From Sinorhizobium mexicanum (GTDB taxonomy: Bacteria; Pseudomonadota; Alphaproteobacteria; Rhizobiales; Rhizobiaceae), in assembly GCF_013488225.1 (NCBI RefSeq), contig NZ_CP041238.1, positions 335,501-399,500 of the forward strand: a stretch of 64,000 bases of DNA. Direction: 5' to 3'. A program made the translations under genes and the position numbers. The notes under the pieces are model-generated. The model was not told where the DNA came from. It saw nothing but the letters and a program-made list of their open reading frames with translations, and did not search any database. Below are positions 10,013 through 18,662 of the stretch, in pieces (the first letter of the stretch is position 1; each line of letters starts with the position of its first letter).

Positions 10013-10500
10013 GACTGTTTCCTCCTTAATCTCTGTCTGACCTCCTCATTCAATCTTACGCCATTTCCGATCATCGTGTCGGAGCTTTGTCGGGAGCTTC
10101 CGCGGACGCACAGCGTTCCATGACGGGATGCAAGGATCGCCGTCGTTGTTGGGAGAAGCCTCGGGGCGAGCAAGGCTCCTCGTGCAGTCGGATTGCGTGT
10201 TCAGTGCGTCCTTGCGCGCCTTCGCCGAAGTCCTCCTGCGCATGCGCGGCGAGCCCTGGCTACTGCCAGTCGCCGATGCACGGCAAGCCCACGAAATCTA
10301 GGTAGTCCTGCGAAAAACGATATGGAGAAATTGGGGGATCCGTACCGATGCGCTCGACCCGGTCGGCGCGTAGTGTGGGCCTGCCATGGGAATGGACTGC
10401 CCATTACGCCTCACGGGCTCGCTGACTCTGACGCGGAACTGAAGCCTTGCTGTGACCGACCAGCCATTTTGTTACGGCGTGTCGAGGGAGATTTGCGGCT
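10013..10500. other. 488-bp stretch without a supported gene
   Basis: Several short frames are open on both strands, but none has a ribosome-binding site plus family-like sequence. A plus-strand fragment at about 10380-10420 reads GNGLPITPHGL, weakly like the start of the HxLR box of tyrosine recombinases. It is too short to call an integrase relic. Confidence 0.35.
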
Positions 10501-11154
10501 ATGCACACGCTCACGAAGCAAATGGTGCCCTGGATCTTCAGCGCAATTGCATCGACCACCCTGGCCGCATCGGCAGGAGAGCCGGCGCATCCCGACGTCA
10601 ATTCTGGCGACGCGTCGAGGCAAGTGGTCCTGCCGGGCAGAGGACTCATTGTCGAGCCCGATGCCTTCGTTTTCGGGTCAGGGCCTAACCATTCGCGGCA
10701 GGCTGCGCTGAAGGCGATCGCTGCATGGCTTTCGTCGGAACTCGGTCTTCCGCTGATCGACGAACCGCCTGCCATCGAATTCGCATCCGCCAAGCGAATG
10801 ATCGGTCTGCGCTATCGGGACGTGCCGTTGGACCGGTGGAGCGGAGGCGCTGCCCATCTGGACGCGCCTGGCGAACGGCCCGCCGTCGTTGCTGTTTACG
10901 ATGATGAGGCAAGAACTGTCTATCTGCCGGACGGATGGACGGGGAAGACGCCGGGGGAGGTCTCCGTGCTTGTGCACGAAATGGTCCACCACATTCAGAA
11001 TGTGGCAGGATTGAAGTTTGCATGCCCGGAGGAACGCGAGAAAACAGCCTTCGAAGCGCAGAAACGATGGCTGGGTCTCTTCGGTAGCGATCTCGAGGCG
11101 GAGTTCGGGCTTGATCCCTTCACACTGTTGGTCCGTACAAACTGTTTGTACTAA
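10501..11154 (+). CDS. Secreted DUF6647-like protein with a zincin HExxH motif
   Basis: The 217-residue protein carries an N-terminal signal (MHTLTKQMVPWIFSAIASTTLAASAG). The mature domain has a clear VLVHEMVHHIQN segment in which His159, Glu160 and His163 form the HExxH zinc site of metallopeptidases. Preceding strands (PAVVAVYDDEARTVYLPDGW) resemble the edge strand of such folds. Three cysteines are present, one near the C-terminus. GAGGGAGA precedes the ATG by about 10 bases. It is isolated in a gene-poor stretch after a tRNA. The family name is from memory; peptidase activity is inferred from the motif. Confidence 0.72.
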   Translation: MHTLTKQMVPWIFSAIASTTLAASAGEPAHPDVNSGDASRQVVLPGRGLIVEPDAFVFGSGPNHSRQAALKAIAAWLSSELGLPLIDEPPAIEFASAKRMIGLRYRDVPLDRWSGGAAHLDAPGERPAVVAVYDDEARTVYLPDGWTGKTPGEVSVLVHEMVHHIQNVAGLKFACPEEREKTAFEAQKRWLGLFGSDLEAEFGLDPFTLLVRTNCLY

Positions 11155-11194
11155 CCGGGGAAGATGCTGACGGGCATGTTAGATACCCACGGCA

Positions 11195-13327
11195 CTACAA
11201 TCTTAGGAGCCACGCCTCTACCTTTCCTTTGCCCTTGACTTCGATTGTGCCGCGCGGCTCGAAGACGAACTCGCCTTTGAGCTTTTCGTAGACCGCGCGG
11301 GTAACCTGGATCGAATTGGGAATGCCCCCTGTTTCCATCCGGCTCGCGAGGTTCACGGTGTCGCCCCAAAGGTCGTAGATGTATTTGCTCTTGCCGATCA
11401 CGCCGGCCACGACAGGGCCGGTGTTGATGCCCACCCTTATGCTGAGCGAGGCTTTGTGTTCCAGGGCGTGCTCGCGGGTAATGTGAACCATGCGGATGGC
11501 CATGCGAACCATGCGCTCGGCGTGGTCGGCCGTCGGCACGGGTAGGCCGCACACCGCCATATAGGCATCGCCCACTGTCTTGATCTTCTCGACGCCGAGA
11601 TCTTGAGCAGCAGCGTCGAAGCGGGTGAAGAGCCCGTTAAGCAGGGTCACGACGTCCTGCGGCGGCATGTCAGACGTCAGTTCCGTGAAGCCGACGATAT
11701 CGGCGAAAGCGACAGTGACTTCAGCAAAGCCATCCGCGATCGCCACCTCGCCGCTGCGGAGCCGGTTGGCGATTGGCGCCGGCAGCACATTCAGCAGCAG
11801 CTGCTCGTTCTCGCGATTCTTTTCCTCGATCGCGGCGCTCTGCTCTCGAATATCCTCGACCATGCCATTGAAGGCCGAGCAGAGCTGGCCGATCTCATCG
11901 CCCGTGCGGACAGGGACGCTGGCGTCGTAGTCGCCGGCGGCGAAGCGTTTCACCCCGGCGGTGAGTTCGCGCAGTGGCTGAAGCAGCGCGTGCGAAAGCC
12001 ACGCGGCCGCGGCTGCCACCACCAGCGCCGCCAGTCCTCCGACCACCATCAGGTCCCGGCGCAGCCGATCGATCGGCGCGAAGGCTTCGGCGCTGTCGAG
12101 CTTGGCGACAAGGCCCCACTTGACATCGTGAATTGCGAGTGGCCCCCATGAAGCGAGCGTCGGAACGCCACGGTAGCCGATGATCTCGCCAGTACCCTCG
12201 ACACCGGCCAGCGCAGCCCTGGTGGCCTGTGTCTCGATGCGCTGATGCAATACCGGTGTCCCGTAGCGCCGGATTGCTGACAGCTCGCTCTCCGGGGTGC
12301 CTACGGTGCGGAGTTCGGCGAAATAGCCGTCACGATTCTCGTAGAACGCACGCGGGGCCGAGCGCACCAGATAGTCCGGCCCGACCAGGTATGCCTCGCC
12401 GGTGTTGCCAAATCCGTCCTGCCGCCAACGGCGACCGCTGGTGACGACGTTGTCGATCTCGTCATTCGACAGTTGCGCGATCAGCACGCCGATGACGACG
12501 CCCTTGTCGATAATCGGCGCGCCCATGAAGGCGATCGGTGCGCCGCCCGATGGATCATAAGGTGCGAAATCCGCAAGGCAGACAGCCGACTGGTCGGGGG
12601 CCAGCGAGCAGCGGGCGACCGCGGCTGCGACGTTGGAGCGGCGATACGGACCGAACTGGAGGGATGTGGTGAAGTCCGTCTCCTTCTGCACGGTGTAGAT
12701 CAGCCGGCCCGATTTCGGGTCGGCCACCATGAAGTCGAAGAATCCGACCGTTGTGGCAGCCGCCCGCATCAGCGGATGGTAGATAGCGTGCAGTCGGCTG
12801 TATTCGCTGCCGTCGCCGGCGTCGTCGAGAAGCCCGCGCCGCTCCGCCGGGTTCGGATTGGCCACGATGTAGTGATACTGCAGATAGTAGGGGGCTCCGC
12901 CGACCGGCAAGTAGTCCGACAGGGCCGGTTCCCTGCCCAAGACACTGGTCATTTGCGGGATGAAGTTCTCGGCATACCAGTCGCTGACCTTCCGGCTCAA
13001 TTCGGCTGATATGCCTCCCCGGTCGAGTTGTTCGACCGCGGTTCGGAACTCGCGTGTAGATTCGACCACCATCTTCGAGGTGGCAAGGAGGCGCAACTCG
13101 GCCTGGATAGTGCGGAAGTAGGTTTCGATCTGGCGCGCCTTGGTTTGGCGGGCGGTCGTGAGCTGATCGAAGATTGCCTGTTCGAGGGCATCGCGGGCCC
13201 GGAAGTAACCGAGCACCGCAGTCAGCAGAACGGCGGCCGCACCGAGTAGGACGAGTGTCGCGAACAGTTTTGCGGCCAGGCCCCAGCGCGCAGGGCGTGG
13301 TGTGCCGGTCGCACCTTTGAAAGACAT
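11195..13327 (-). CDS. Membrane receptor-type adenylate cyclase (dCache-HAMP-cyclase)
   Basis: The 710-residue protein has an N-terminal membrane segment (about 18-42), a large periplasmic double-Cache-type sensor (about 45-425), a second membrane segment (DLMVVGGLAALVVAAAAAWL), a HAMP linker (LQPLRELTAGVKRFAAGDYD), a short coiled coil and a class III cyclase domain. Metal-binding Asp residues are in FADIVGF and VGDAYM. The base-specificity pair looks like adenylate cyclase: Lys in EKIKTVGDAYM and Asp in YDLWGDTVNLASRM. The NLASRME Arg supports catalysis. It would turn a periplasmic small-molecule signal into cAMP. It is followed on the same strand by another cyclase upstream (13678-15645); the two are not closely coupled. 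Confidence 0.9.
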   Translation of the reverse strand: MSFKGATGTPRPARWGLAAKLFATLVLLGAAAVLLTAVLGYFRARDALEQAIFDQLTTARQTKARQIETYFRTIQAELRLLATSKMVVESTREFRTAVEQLDRGGISAELSRKVSDWYAENFIPQMTSVLGREPALSDYLPVGGAPYYLQYHYIVANPNPAERRGLLDDAGDGSEYSRLHAIYHPLMRAAATTVGFFDFMVADPKSGRLIYTVQKETDFTTSLQFGPYRRSNVAAAVARCSLAPDQSAVCLADFAPYDPSGGAPIAFMGAPIIDKGVVIGVLIAQLSNDEIDNVVTSGRRWRQDGFGNTGEAYLVGPDYLVRSAPRAFYENRDGYFAELRTVGTPESELSAIRRYGTPVLHQRIETQATRAALAGVEGTGEIIGYRGVPTLASWGPLAIHDVKWGLVAKLDSAEAFAPIDRLRRDLMVVGGLAALVVAAAAAWLSHALLQPLRELTAGVKRFAAGDYDASVPVRTGDEIGQLCSAFNGMVEDIREQSAAIEEKNRENEQLLLNVLPAPIANRLRSGEVAIADGFAEVTVAFADIVGFTELTSDMPPQDVVTLLNGLFTRFDAAAQDLGVEKIKTVGDAYMAVCGLPVPTADHAERMVRMAIRMVHITREHALEHKASLSIRVGINTGPVVAGVIGKSKYIYDLWGDTVNLASRMETGGIPNSIQVTRAVYEKLKGEFVFEPRGTIEVKGKGKVEAWLLRL

Positions 13328-13677
13328 CCTCGACCTCTAATCCACAACGCGACCGTTTTTGGGCAGGCATCACCGGCGATGACAGCGTTTGGTCAGGTCG
13401 TTGCACGTAACATCTGCTACCAATGACAAAGTACTGAAGTCGCGACCCAATGGTAGTACATTTTCAGGCCGACAGAGCCACGTGAACAGCGTTGTCAACA
13501 CCGCCCTTTGATCTGACGCGGTCACGGTAGCAACGTCGATTTTGCGCCGGTAGTGCCCGATCTCTCACGCGCGAGCGTCTGCACTGCCAAACAACTATCC
13601 ATGCTCACGCAGGCAGCTGGAATCCACCATCCCGAGTCGACGCAGCGAGCCATGGGCAAACGCAAGCAGATCGACGC
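13328..13677. other. 350-bp gap between two cyclase genes
   Basis: This gap must hold the promoter of the downstream cyclase gene. A short plus-strand frame (13553-13750) has no ribosome-binding site or family similarity. No repeat or clear hairpin was seen. Confidence 0.4.
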
Positions 13678-15645
13678 CTACGCCGCCGTTCCGGTTTGCG
13701 CTTCGTCCATTTTCACTCCGGCGACAGGGCTCGCTGCCAGGACCTCGTAGATGTCGAGGGCTGTTGCCCGCCCCTTGGCCTGCGCCGAGCCGAGCGGACG
13801 GAATGTGATCACGTCCTTGCATTGGGCAACGACTGCGCCGCTCGCCATGATCGTCGTGTCGTAGTTCTTGTTCATGCCTTCAAGCCGCGAGGCGACATTC
13901 ACCGTGTCGCCCATCGCCGTATATTGCAGCCGCTCCTTGGCGCCGACGCTGCCGACGACGGCCGTGCCGGTATGAATGCCGAAGCGCGTGCGGAATTCCG
14001 GAAGACCCTTTGCCTTCTGTTTCTCGTTGAACGCGTGCAGCCTCTCCTTGACGGCGAGCGCGCAGCGACAGGCGTGTTCGGCGTGTCGTTCATCGGCGAC
14101 CGGCGCGTTCCACATGGCAAAGACCGAGTCGCCGAGGAACTGGATGATCGTGCCGTCGTGGGCGTGGACCGTTTCGCTGAAAATATCGAAATACTCCGAA
14201 AGCATCGCCACCACCTCCTCCGGCGCGTGACGCTCGCTGATGGTGGTGAAATCGTAGATATCCGTGAAAAGCGCCGTCACTTCCTGACGCCAGGCGGCCC
14301 GGCCGCCGAACTGCCCGGATTCGATGCCTCGGCGCACCAGTTCCTTGGGCACGTAGAGTGCGAAGGTAAAGATGGCGTCGCGGGCCTTGTTCATCGCGCC
14401 GTTGAGCGTCGAGATTTCGGTTACATGCGACGGCACGTCGATCGGCGTGGTGAAGTCCAGATCCTGCAGCCGGTTGGCGCTGGCGGTCAGCTGGTGCAGG
14501 GACTTGGTAATCAGGTGCGCGAGAACAAGAGCGCTGAGGACGGCGAGCACCACGACGGCGCCTGAAACCGCGAGGCCCTCGAGCAGGGCGGCGTTGGCGG
14601 TCGCCATCAGTTCGTCGAGAGGAGCGGCGACGACCACCCGATGCCCCGAAAGCAGCAAGGCCGAGGCTAGTGGCGTCACCACGACGAGATAGGTGCGATC
14701 GCCGACATCGACAAAGCTTGGCTTGCCCGGGGCGGGCGGGTTGAGGCGGATGCTTTCGATGAGCGGATCGTTTTGCGGCGCAGCGACCGGGTCGTACTTC
14801 TGTTTTGCCGCCATGATGCGGCGCATCATGGCGGGGTCGGAGTGGATGATTGGCCGTCCGACCGCGTCGAGAATGAATGAAACGGAACCGTCGGTGAGCC
14901 GCTCGCGCGACAGGAAGTCTGTAATCGTGTCGAGAACGACGTCTGCGCCGATGACGATCTTTCCGTTTCCGTGATGGGCTTGCGATATCGTCATTCCGAG
15001 CTTGCCGGTCGTGGCCATTTCGTAAGGCCCGGTCGAGACCGGAGCCTTCCCGTCGACGGCGGCCTGATACCAGGGGCGAGTTTGCGGATCGAAGCCGGTT
15101 GACGTCAGCCGGCGCTCGGCGAACTGCATGCCGGCTGCATCGAGGAAAAGGACGCGGTTGACTGACTTTCCTTCGGCATCCTTTTCCATCGAGCGTACGG
15201 CAATCGCTGCGCCGCGCGGCGCGTCGAGCGCCATGCGCCACGCCGGCATTGCCAGATCGACGAGCTGGAAGAACGCACCGTCCGGATAGCCGACATAGAC
15301 GCCATCGATATGCGGAGATCGCATGATGCCTTCACGCAGGATCGCGATCTTGTCGTTCACGCGCTCCGGCGGGGGCACGAGGAAGGAATTGGCGACCGAT
15401 GATACCAGGCCGACCAGTGCCGACGTGTCGCCGGAAAGGACCCCGAGCCGGTCGACGAGACGACCGACGAAGGCGTGCATGTTAGCCTCGGCGTCTTCGA
15501 TCGCCGCACTGCGCGAACGGCGGTAGTCGAGGCCAACCAGCGTCGCCGACACGACGATGAGCATGGCAACCATTACGAGGGCAAACAGCGACCGGAGAGA
15601 ATGCGTCCAGATCGCGGGATGCCTGTTCTCGTCAGAGCCGCGCAT
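13678..15645 (-). CDS. Membrane receptor-type class III nucleotide cyclase (dCache-HAMP-cyclase)
   Basis: The 655-residue protein has a membrane segment (about 14-36), a periplasmic Cache-type sensor (about 40-345), a second membrane segment (GLAVSGAVVVLAVLSALVLA), HAMP (KSLHQLTASANRLQDLDFTT), and a class III cyclase domain (about 440-640). Metal Asp residues are in FTDIYDFT and FLGDSVF. The usual adenine-selecting Lys is replaced (DGTIIQFLGD has Gln) and the second specificity position is Thr (YTAMGDTVNVASRLE), as in many bacterial adenylate cyclases of the CHASE2 kind. Substrate preference is therefore less certain than for its neighbour. It has the same architecture as the 11195-13327 gene but is clearly diverged. 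Confidence 0.9.
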   Translation of the reverse strand: MRGSDENRHPAIWTHSLRSLFALVMVAMLIVVSATLVGLDYRRSRSAAIEDAEANMHAFVGRLVDRLGVLSGDTSALVGLVSSVANSFLVPPPERVNDKIAILREGIMRSPHIDGVYVGYPDGAFFQLVDLAMPAWRMALDAPRGAAIAVRSMEKDAEGKSVNRVLFLDAAGMQFAERRLTSTGFDPQTRPWYQAAVDGKAPVSTGPYEMATTGKLGMTISQAHHGNGKIVIGADVVLDTITDFLSRERLTDGSVSFILDAVGRPIIHSDPAMMRRIMAAKQKYDPVAAPQNDPLIESIRLNPPAPGKPSFVDVGDRTYLVVVTPLASALLLSGHRVVVAAPLDELMATANAALLEGLAVSGAVVVLAVLSALVLAHLITKSLHQLTASANRLQDLDFTTPIDVPSHVTEISTLNGAMNKARDAIFTFALYVPKELVRRGIESGQFGGRAAWRQEVTALFTDIYDFTTISERHAPEEVVAMLSEYFDIFSETVHAHDGTIIQFLGDSVFAMWNAPVADERHAEHACRCALAVKERLHAFNEKQKAKGLPEFRTRFGIHTGTAVVGSVGAKERLQYTAMGDTVNVASRLEGMNKNYDTTIMASGAVVAQCKDVITFRPLGSAQAKGRATALDIYEVLAASPVAGVKMDEAQTGTAA

Positions 15646-15867
15646 GCGTCTGTGTCCCCGTCAGTACGTTTGCCGTCGATCTTTGCAGCATTGCACGGCC
15701 TTTGCATAGAACTTGTTAATTGGCCAGTCGTAGCAGTTGAGCAGACTAAATATTGCCTTGGATCGCCCCGTAATAGGTAAGCAATTGCTTACCAGACATT
15801 ATGTGAGCTCCTGCGTCATCCGGTGAACCGGCGATGATCGGTTGCCCCACTCGGAACAAGATCGGAC

Positions 15868-16197
15868 TTAATAGTTCAAACCACGCTTCTGCCGCTCGAG
15901 CGACGGCGGCAATCGACTTCCGCGAAAGACCGGGCCACCGTCGCCCTCGCGGCATTTGTAGACCGTGTCGTAGCCCGGTCCGCGTGACGACTCGAAGGGC
16001 GCCCAGCGGTCTACGAAGACCTGCTCGCAAGCCACCCTCGGCGGATCCCGCAATGGATCCTCGGCGCGGACGCCCGGAAGGTCATAGTAGGCCTGGGCGA
16101 ACTGTTGCGCGCTTTGTGCCGCGAGCGCGGCGCCTGTCGAGAGTCCCAGCAGGAAGGCGGTGCAGGCAGGCACCCGGACGGATCGAAGCGAAATCAT
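15868..16197 (-). CDS. Small exported protein, unknown function
   Basis: The 109-residue product has a signal peptide (MISLRSVRVPACTAFLLGLSTGAALA) and a mature part of about 80 residues with two Cys (RVACEQVFVDRW and DTVYKCREGDGG). These could form one disulfide in the periplasm. I do not recognise a family. The ATG at 16197 is chosen because it begins the signal peptide; the frame is open to 16296 without a plausible extension. It is divergent from rnd. Confidence 0.65.
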   Translation of the reverse strand: MISLRSVRVPACTAFLLGLSTGAALAAQSAQQFAQAYYDLPGVRAEDPLRDPPRVACEQVFVDRWAPFESSRGPGYDTVYKCREGDGGPVFRGSRLPPSLERQKRGLNY

Positions 16198-16327
16198 GCT
16201 CTCGGACTTTCTCAAGAAGGGGATCGGTAAGACCGGAGGGGAGAACGTACGGTATTGCCTCCAGCAAACTTGCGCTATAGGCCAACTGTGTTCCAATTCA
16301 CTTGGCTAGTTGATCTGGGGATTTTCG

Positions 16328-16954
16328 ATGGCGAATGCAATACGATTCCACGAAGGCGATATTTCCGCGGCCGATGCGGCCCGCTACACGGGCGCTATCG
16401 CCATCGATACGGAAACGCTCGGCCTCGTTCCCCGCCGCGACCGGTTGTGCGTGGTGCAGCTTTCACCGGGTGACGGCACCGCCGACGTGATCCGCATTGC
16501 TGCCGGGCAGAGGGAAGCGCCGAACCTCGTTGCAATGCTCGCCGATCCGACGCGCCAGAAGATCTTCCACTTCGGCCGATTCGATATCGCCGTGCTCTTC
16601 CACACCTTCGGCGTCACTGCGACACCGGTTTTCTGCACCAAGATCGCCTCGCGGCTGACGCGCACCTACACCGACCGGCACGGGCTCAAGGATAATCTCA
16701 AGGAACTGCTCGACGTCGATATTTCCAAGCAGCAGCAGTCATCGGACTGGGCCGCCGACATCCTTTCGCCGGCACAGCTCGAATACGCCGCTTCCGACGT
16801 GCTGTACCTGCATGCGCTGCGTGACAAGCTGACGGCGCGCCTCCTGCGCGATGGCCGCATGGAGCATGCCGAAGCCTGCTTCGCCTTCCTGCCGACACGT
16901 GCAAAGCTCGACCTGCTCGGCTGGGAGGAAACGGATATCTTCGCGCATAGCTGA
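16328..16954 (+). CDS. rnd: Ribonuclease D, exonuclease-domain-only type
   Basis: A DEDDy 3'-5' exonuclease acting on tRNA and other small RNAs. The 208-residue protein shows all catalytic positions: Asp27 and Glu29 (AIDTETLGL), Asp86 (FGRFDIAVL), and Tyr153/Asp157 (YAASDVLYL). It lacks the HRDC domains of the 375-residue E. coli enzyme, as is usual for the short alphaproteobacterial form. The start is the ATG at 16328, which follows GGGGATTTTC. It is convergent with the yqaA-like gene, 3 bp apart. Confidence 0.9.
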   Translation: MANAIRFHEGDISAADAARYTGAIAIDTETLGLVPRRDRLCVVQLSPGDGTADVIRIAAGQREAPNLVAMLADPTRQKIFHFGRFDIAVLFHTFGVTATPVFCTKIASRLTRTYTDRHGLKDNLKELLDVDISKQQQSSDWAADILSPAQLEYAASDVLYLHALRDKLTARLLRDGRMEHAEACFAFLPTRAKLDLLGWEETDIFAHS

Positions 16955-16957
16955 CCT

Positions 16958-17371
16958 TCACGGCGTCAGCCACAGGACGGCGGCGTAGCGTGCGGCCTTG
17001 CCGAGCGTCACGAAGACGAGAAACAGCGTGAGCGGGGTCCTCAGCAGCCCGGCGACGAGCGTGAGCGGATCGCCGACGACCGGCAGCCAGGAAAAAAGCA
17101 GCACGGGTCTGCCATAGCGCTGAAAGAGCGCCTCGGCCTTTCGCCGCGCGGGCGGCGAAACCGGAAACCAGCGGCGGTGCTCGAAACGGATGAGAAAGCG
17201 GCCGAGCGCGAAATTGACAACGGCGCCAAGCACGTTACCCGCGGTAGCCGCCAGGAAGAGCGCTGTGCGGCTCGTCTCGCCCGCAAGCGCCGCCGCGACG
17301 ATCGCTGCCTCCGAAAGGCCGAAGAGCAAGGTCGCCGACAGGAAGGCCGCGGCAAAAATGCCGGAAAGCAT
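16958..17371 (-). CDS. YqaA family inner-membrane protein (DedA/SNARE-associated superfamily)
   Basis: The 137-residue protein starts MLSGIFAAAFLSATLLFGLSE, matching the AxFLSATLLPGxSE opening of YqaA proteins, and has four hydrophobic segments (GNVLGAVVNFALGRFL, PVLLFSWLPVVGDPLTLVAG). The family is small and poorly characterised, related to DedA-type flippase or transport proteins. An open frame reaches 17566, but it crosses a recombination junction (repeat at 17383-17427) and is artificial. The gene appears to have been the downstream partner of the Rdx/SelT-like gene (18621-18902) before a cassette separated them. In the residual copy of that gene's 3' end, its stop codon lies 14 bp upstream of this ATG. 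Confidence 0.82.
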   Translation of the reverse strand: MLSGIFAAAFLSATLLFGLSEAAIVAAALAGETSRTALFLAATAGNVLGAVVNFALGRFLIRFEHRRWFPVSPPARRKAEALFQRYGRPVLLFSWLPVVGDPLTLVAGLLRTPLTLFLVFVTLGKAARYAAVLWLTP

Positions 17372-17382
17372 ACCGAAGTCCA

Positions 17383-17427
17383 GGCTCAGCTCCCGTCGAC
17401 ATGGCCGAGATCGCGCTCCGGCCCGAT
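17383..17427. repeat. 45-bp direct repeat, left copy (duplicate 3' end of the Rdx/SelT-like gene)
   Basis: 42 of 45 bases match 18618-18662. Read on the minus strand it encodes PERDLGHVDGS and a stop, the C-terminus of the Rdx/SelT-like protein, whose own end reads PERDLGHVDRS. The two copies bound an insert of about 1.2 kb. Confidence 0.88.
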
Positions 17428-17518
17428 GCACCCATGCTTCCACGGCGCGCGGCGTCAGCAAATCCGCTGCACACACCACCGCCACCAAAGCGTTCAGATC
17501 GCTGATGCCCACCCTCAT
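17426..17518 (-). pseudogene. 5' remnant of a LysR-type regulator gene, frameshifted and truncated
   Basis: From an ATG at 17518 the minus strand reads MRVGISDLNALVAVV. After a frameshift it reads CSGFADAARRGSMGASGRSAIS, which matches the helix-turn-helix start of LysR regulators (DLNxFVAV...SFADAARRxxxSxSAxS). The sequence then runs into the 45-bp repeat and ends. It is divergent from the aldo/keto reductase gene, a common arrangement for a regulator and its target. Confidence 0.6.
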
Positions 17519-17612
17519 TATTCGAAAATCCGCACAGCCTGTGCGGGTTGTATCAGGTAGTCGCACAGTCGAACAACGCCTATCTGCATTTCGTCAGATA
17601 GGGGGAAAGATC

Positions 17613-18494
17613 ATGACCATCAAAGACCAAACTGGAACCTTCAAGCTGGGCAACCGCACCCTGAAACGTGTTGGCTATGGCGCAATGCAGCTCGCCGGGC
17701 CCGGCGTGTTCGGCCCGCCCAGGGACCACGACGCGGCAGTGGCCGTGCTGCGCGCGGCCGTGGATGCCGGGGTGGACCACATCGACACCAGCGACTTCTA
17801 TGGCCCGCATGTCACCAATCGATTGATCCGCGAGGCACTCGCGCCCTATCCCGACGACCTCGTTATCGTCACGAAGATCGGCGCCCGACGCGGTGAGGAT
17901 GGAGCGTGGCTCCCGGCCTTTTCAAGGGAGGAATTGAAGCAGGCGGTGCATGATAACCTGCGCAATCTCGGGATCGACGTACTGGAGGTGGTGAACCTCC
18001 GCATCATGTTCGATGCGCACGGCCCTGCTGAGGGGTCGATCGAGGCACCGCTTGCCGCCTTGGCCGAGCTTCAGCAACAGGGTCTGGTGCGCCATATTGG
18101 GCTGAGCAACGTTACGGCTGCGCAGGTTACGGAAGGACGCCGGATCTGCGACATCGTCTGCGTGCAGAACCACTATAATCTGGCGCATCGCGCAGATGAT
18201 GCCCTGATCGACGATCTCGCTCGCGACGGCATCGCCTACGTCCCTTTCTTCCCGCTTGGCGGGTTCACTCCATTGCAGTCGTCCACCTTGTCCGATGTCG
18301 CAAAGCGCCTGGACGCGACGCCGATGCAGGTCGCACTCGCATGGCTGCTTCATCGCGGGCCCAACATTCTTCTGATCCCCGGCACCTCGTCCGTCGCGCA
18401 TCTGCATGAGAACATCGCCGCGGCCGACATCGCTCTCTCGGATGATGCGCTCAAGGCACTGGACGACATGGCGGAAGGCTCCAGCTTCGGCTAG
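17613..18494 (+). CDS. Aldo/keto reductase family oxidoreductase
   Basis: The 293-residue NADPH-dependent (by family) reductase has the TIM-barrel landmarks DHIDTSDFYGP (catalytic Asp and Tyr), VIVTKIGARR (Lys), GLVRHIGLSN, VQNHYNLAHR and a C-terminal IPGTSSVAHLHEN cofactor loop. It resembles the YajO/pyridoxal-reductase-like group of short AKRs. GGGGGAAAG precedes the ATG at 17613. It is the only intact gene of a cassette bounded by the 45-bp direct repeats and preceded by a broken divergent LysR fragment, so it was probably acquired or relocated. Its substrate cannot be deduced. Confidence 0.9.
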   Translation: MTIKDQTGTFKLGNRTLKRVGYGAMQLAGPGVFGPPRDHDAAVAVLRAAVDAGVDHIDTSDFYGPHVTNRLIREALAPYPDDLVIVTKIGARRGEDGAWLPAFSREELKQAVHDNLRNLGIDVLEVVNLRIMFDAHGPAEGSIEAPLAALAELQQQGLVRHIGLSNVTAAQVTEGRRICDIVCVQNHYNLAHRADDALIDDLARDGIAYVPFFPLGGFTPLQSSTLSDVAKRLDATPMQVALAWLLHRGPNILLIPGTSSVAHLHENIAAADIALSDDALKALDDMAEGSSFG

Positions 18495-18617
18495 CAATCC
18501 GAGGCTCGAACGCGATCGCACTTTTTCGCAAACGGCTTTCTTAGGCTCCCGGCGACTACGCTCCTCAGGCGCCTCGAATGCCACTCCGAACGTCGCCGTG
18601 ATAGCGCTGGAGCAACT

Positions 18618-18662
18618 GGCTCAGCTCCTGTCGACGTGGCCGAGATCGCGCTCCGGCTCGAT
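18618..18662. repeat. 45-bp direct repeat, right copy (functional 3' end of the Rdx/SelT-like gene)
   Basis: It matches 17383-17427 with three differences and includes the last codons and stop of the minus-strand gene at 18621-18902. Similarity stops a few bases beyond the stop codon. Confidence 0.88.

Noticed and set aside
10370..10430. GNGLPITPHGL string, possible tyrosine-recombinase relic after tRNA-Leu
   Set aside because: Only about ten residues match; no other catalytic box could be found in any frame nearby.
16958..17566. 202-codon version of the YqaA-like gene
   Set aside because: The N-terminal 65 codons cross the direct repeat and a LysR remnant; the family begins at the ATG at 17371.
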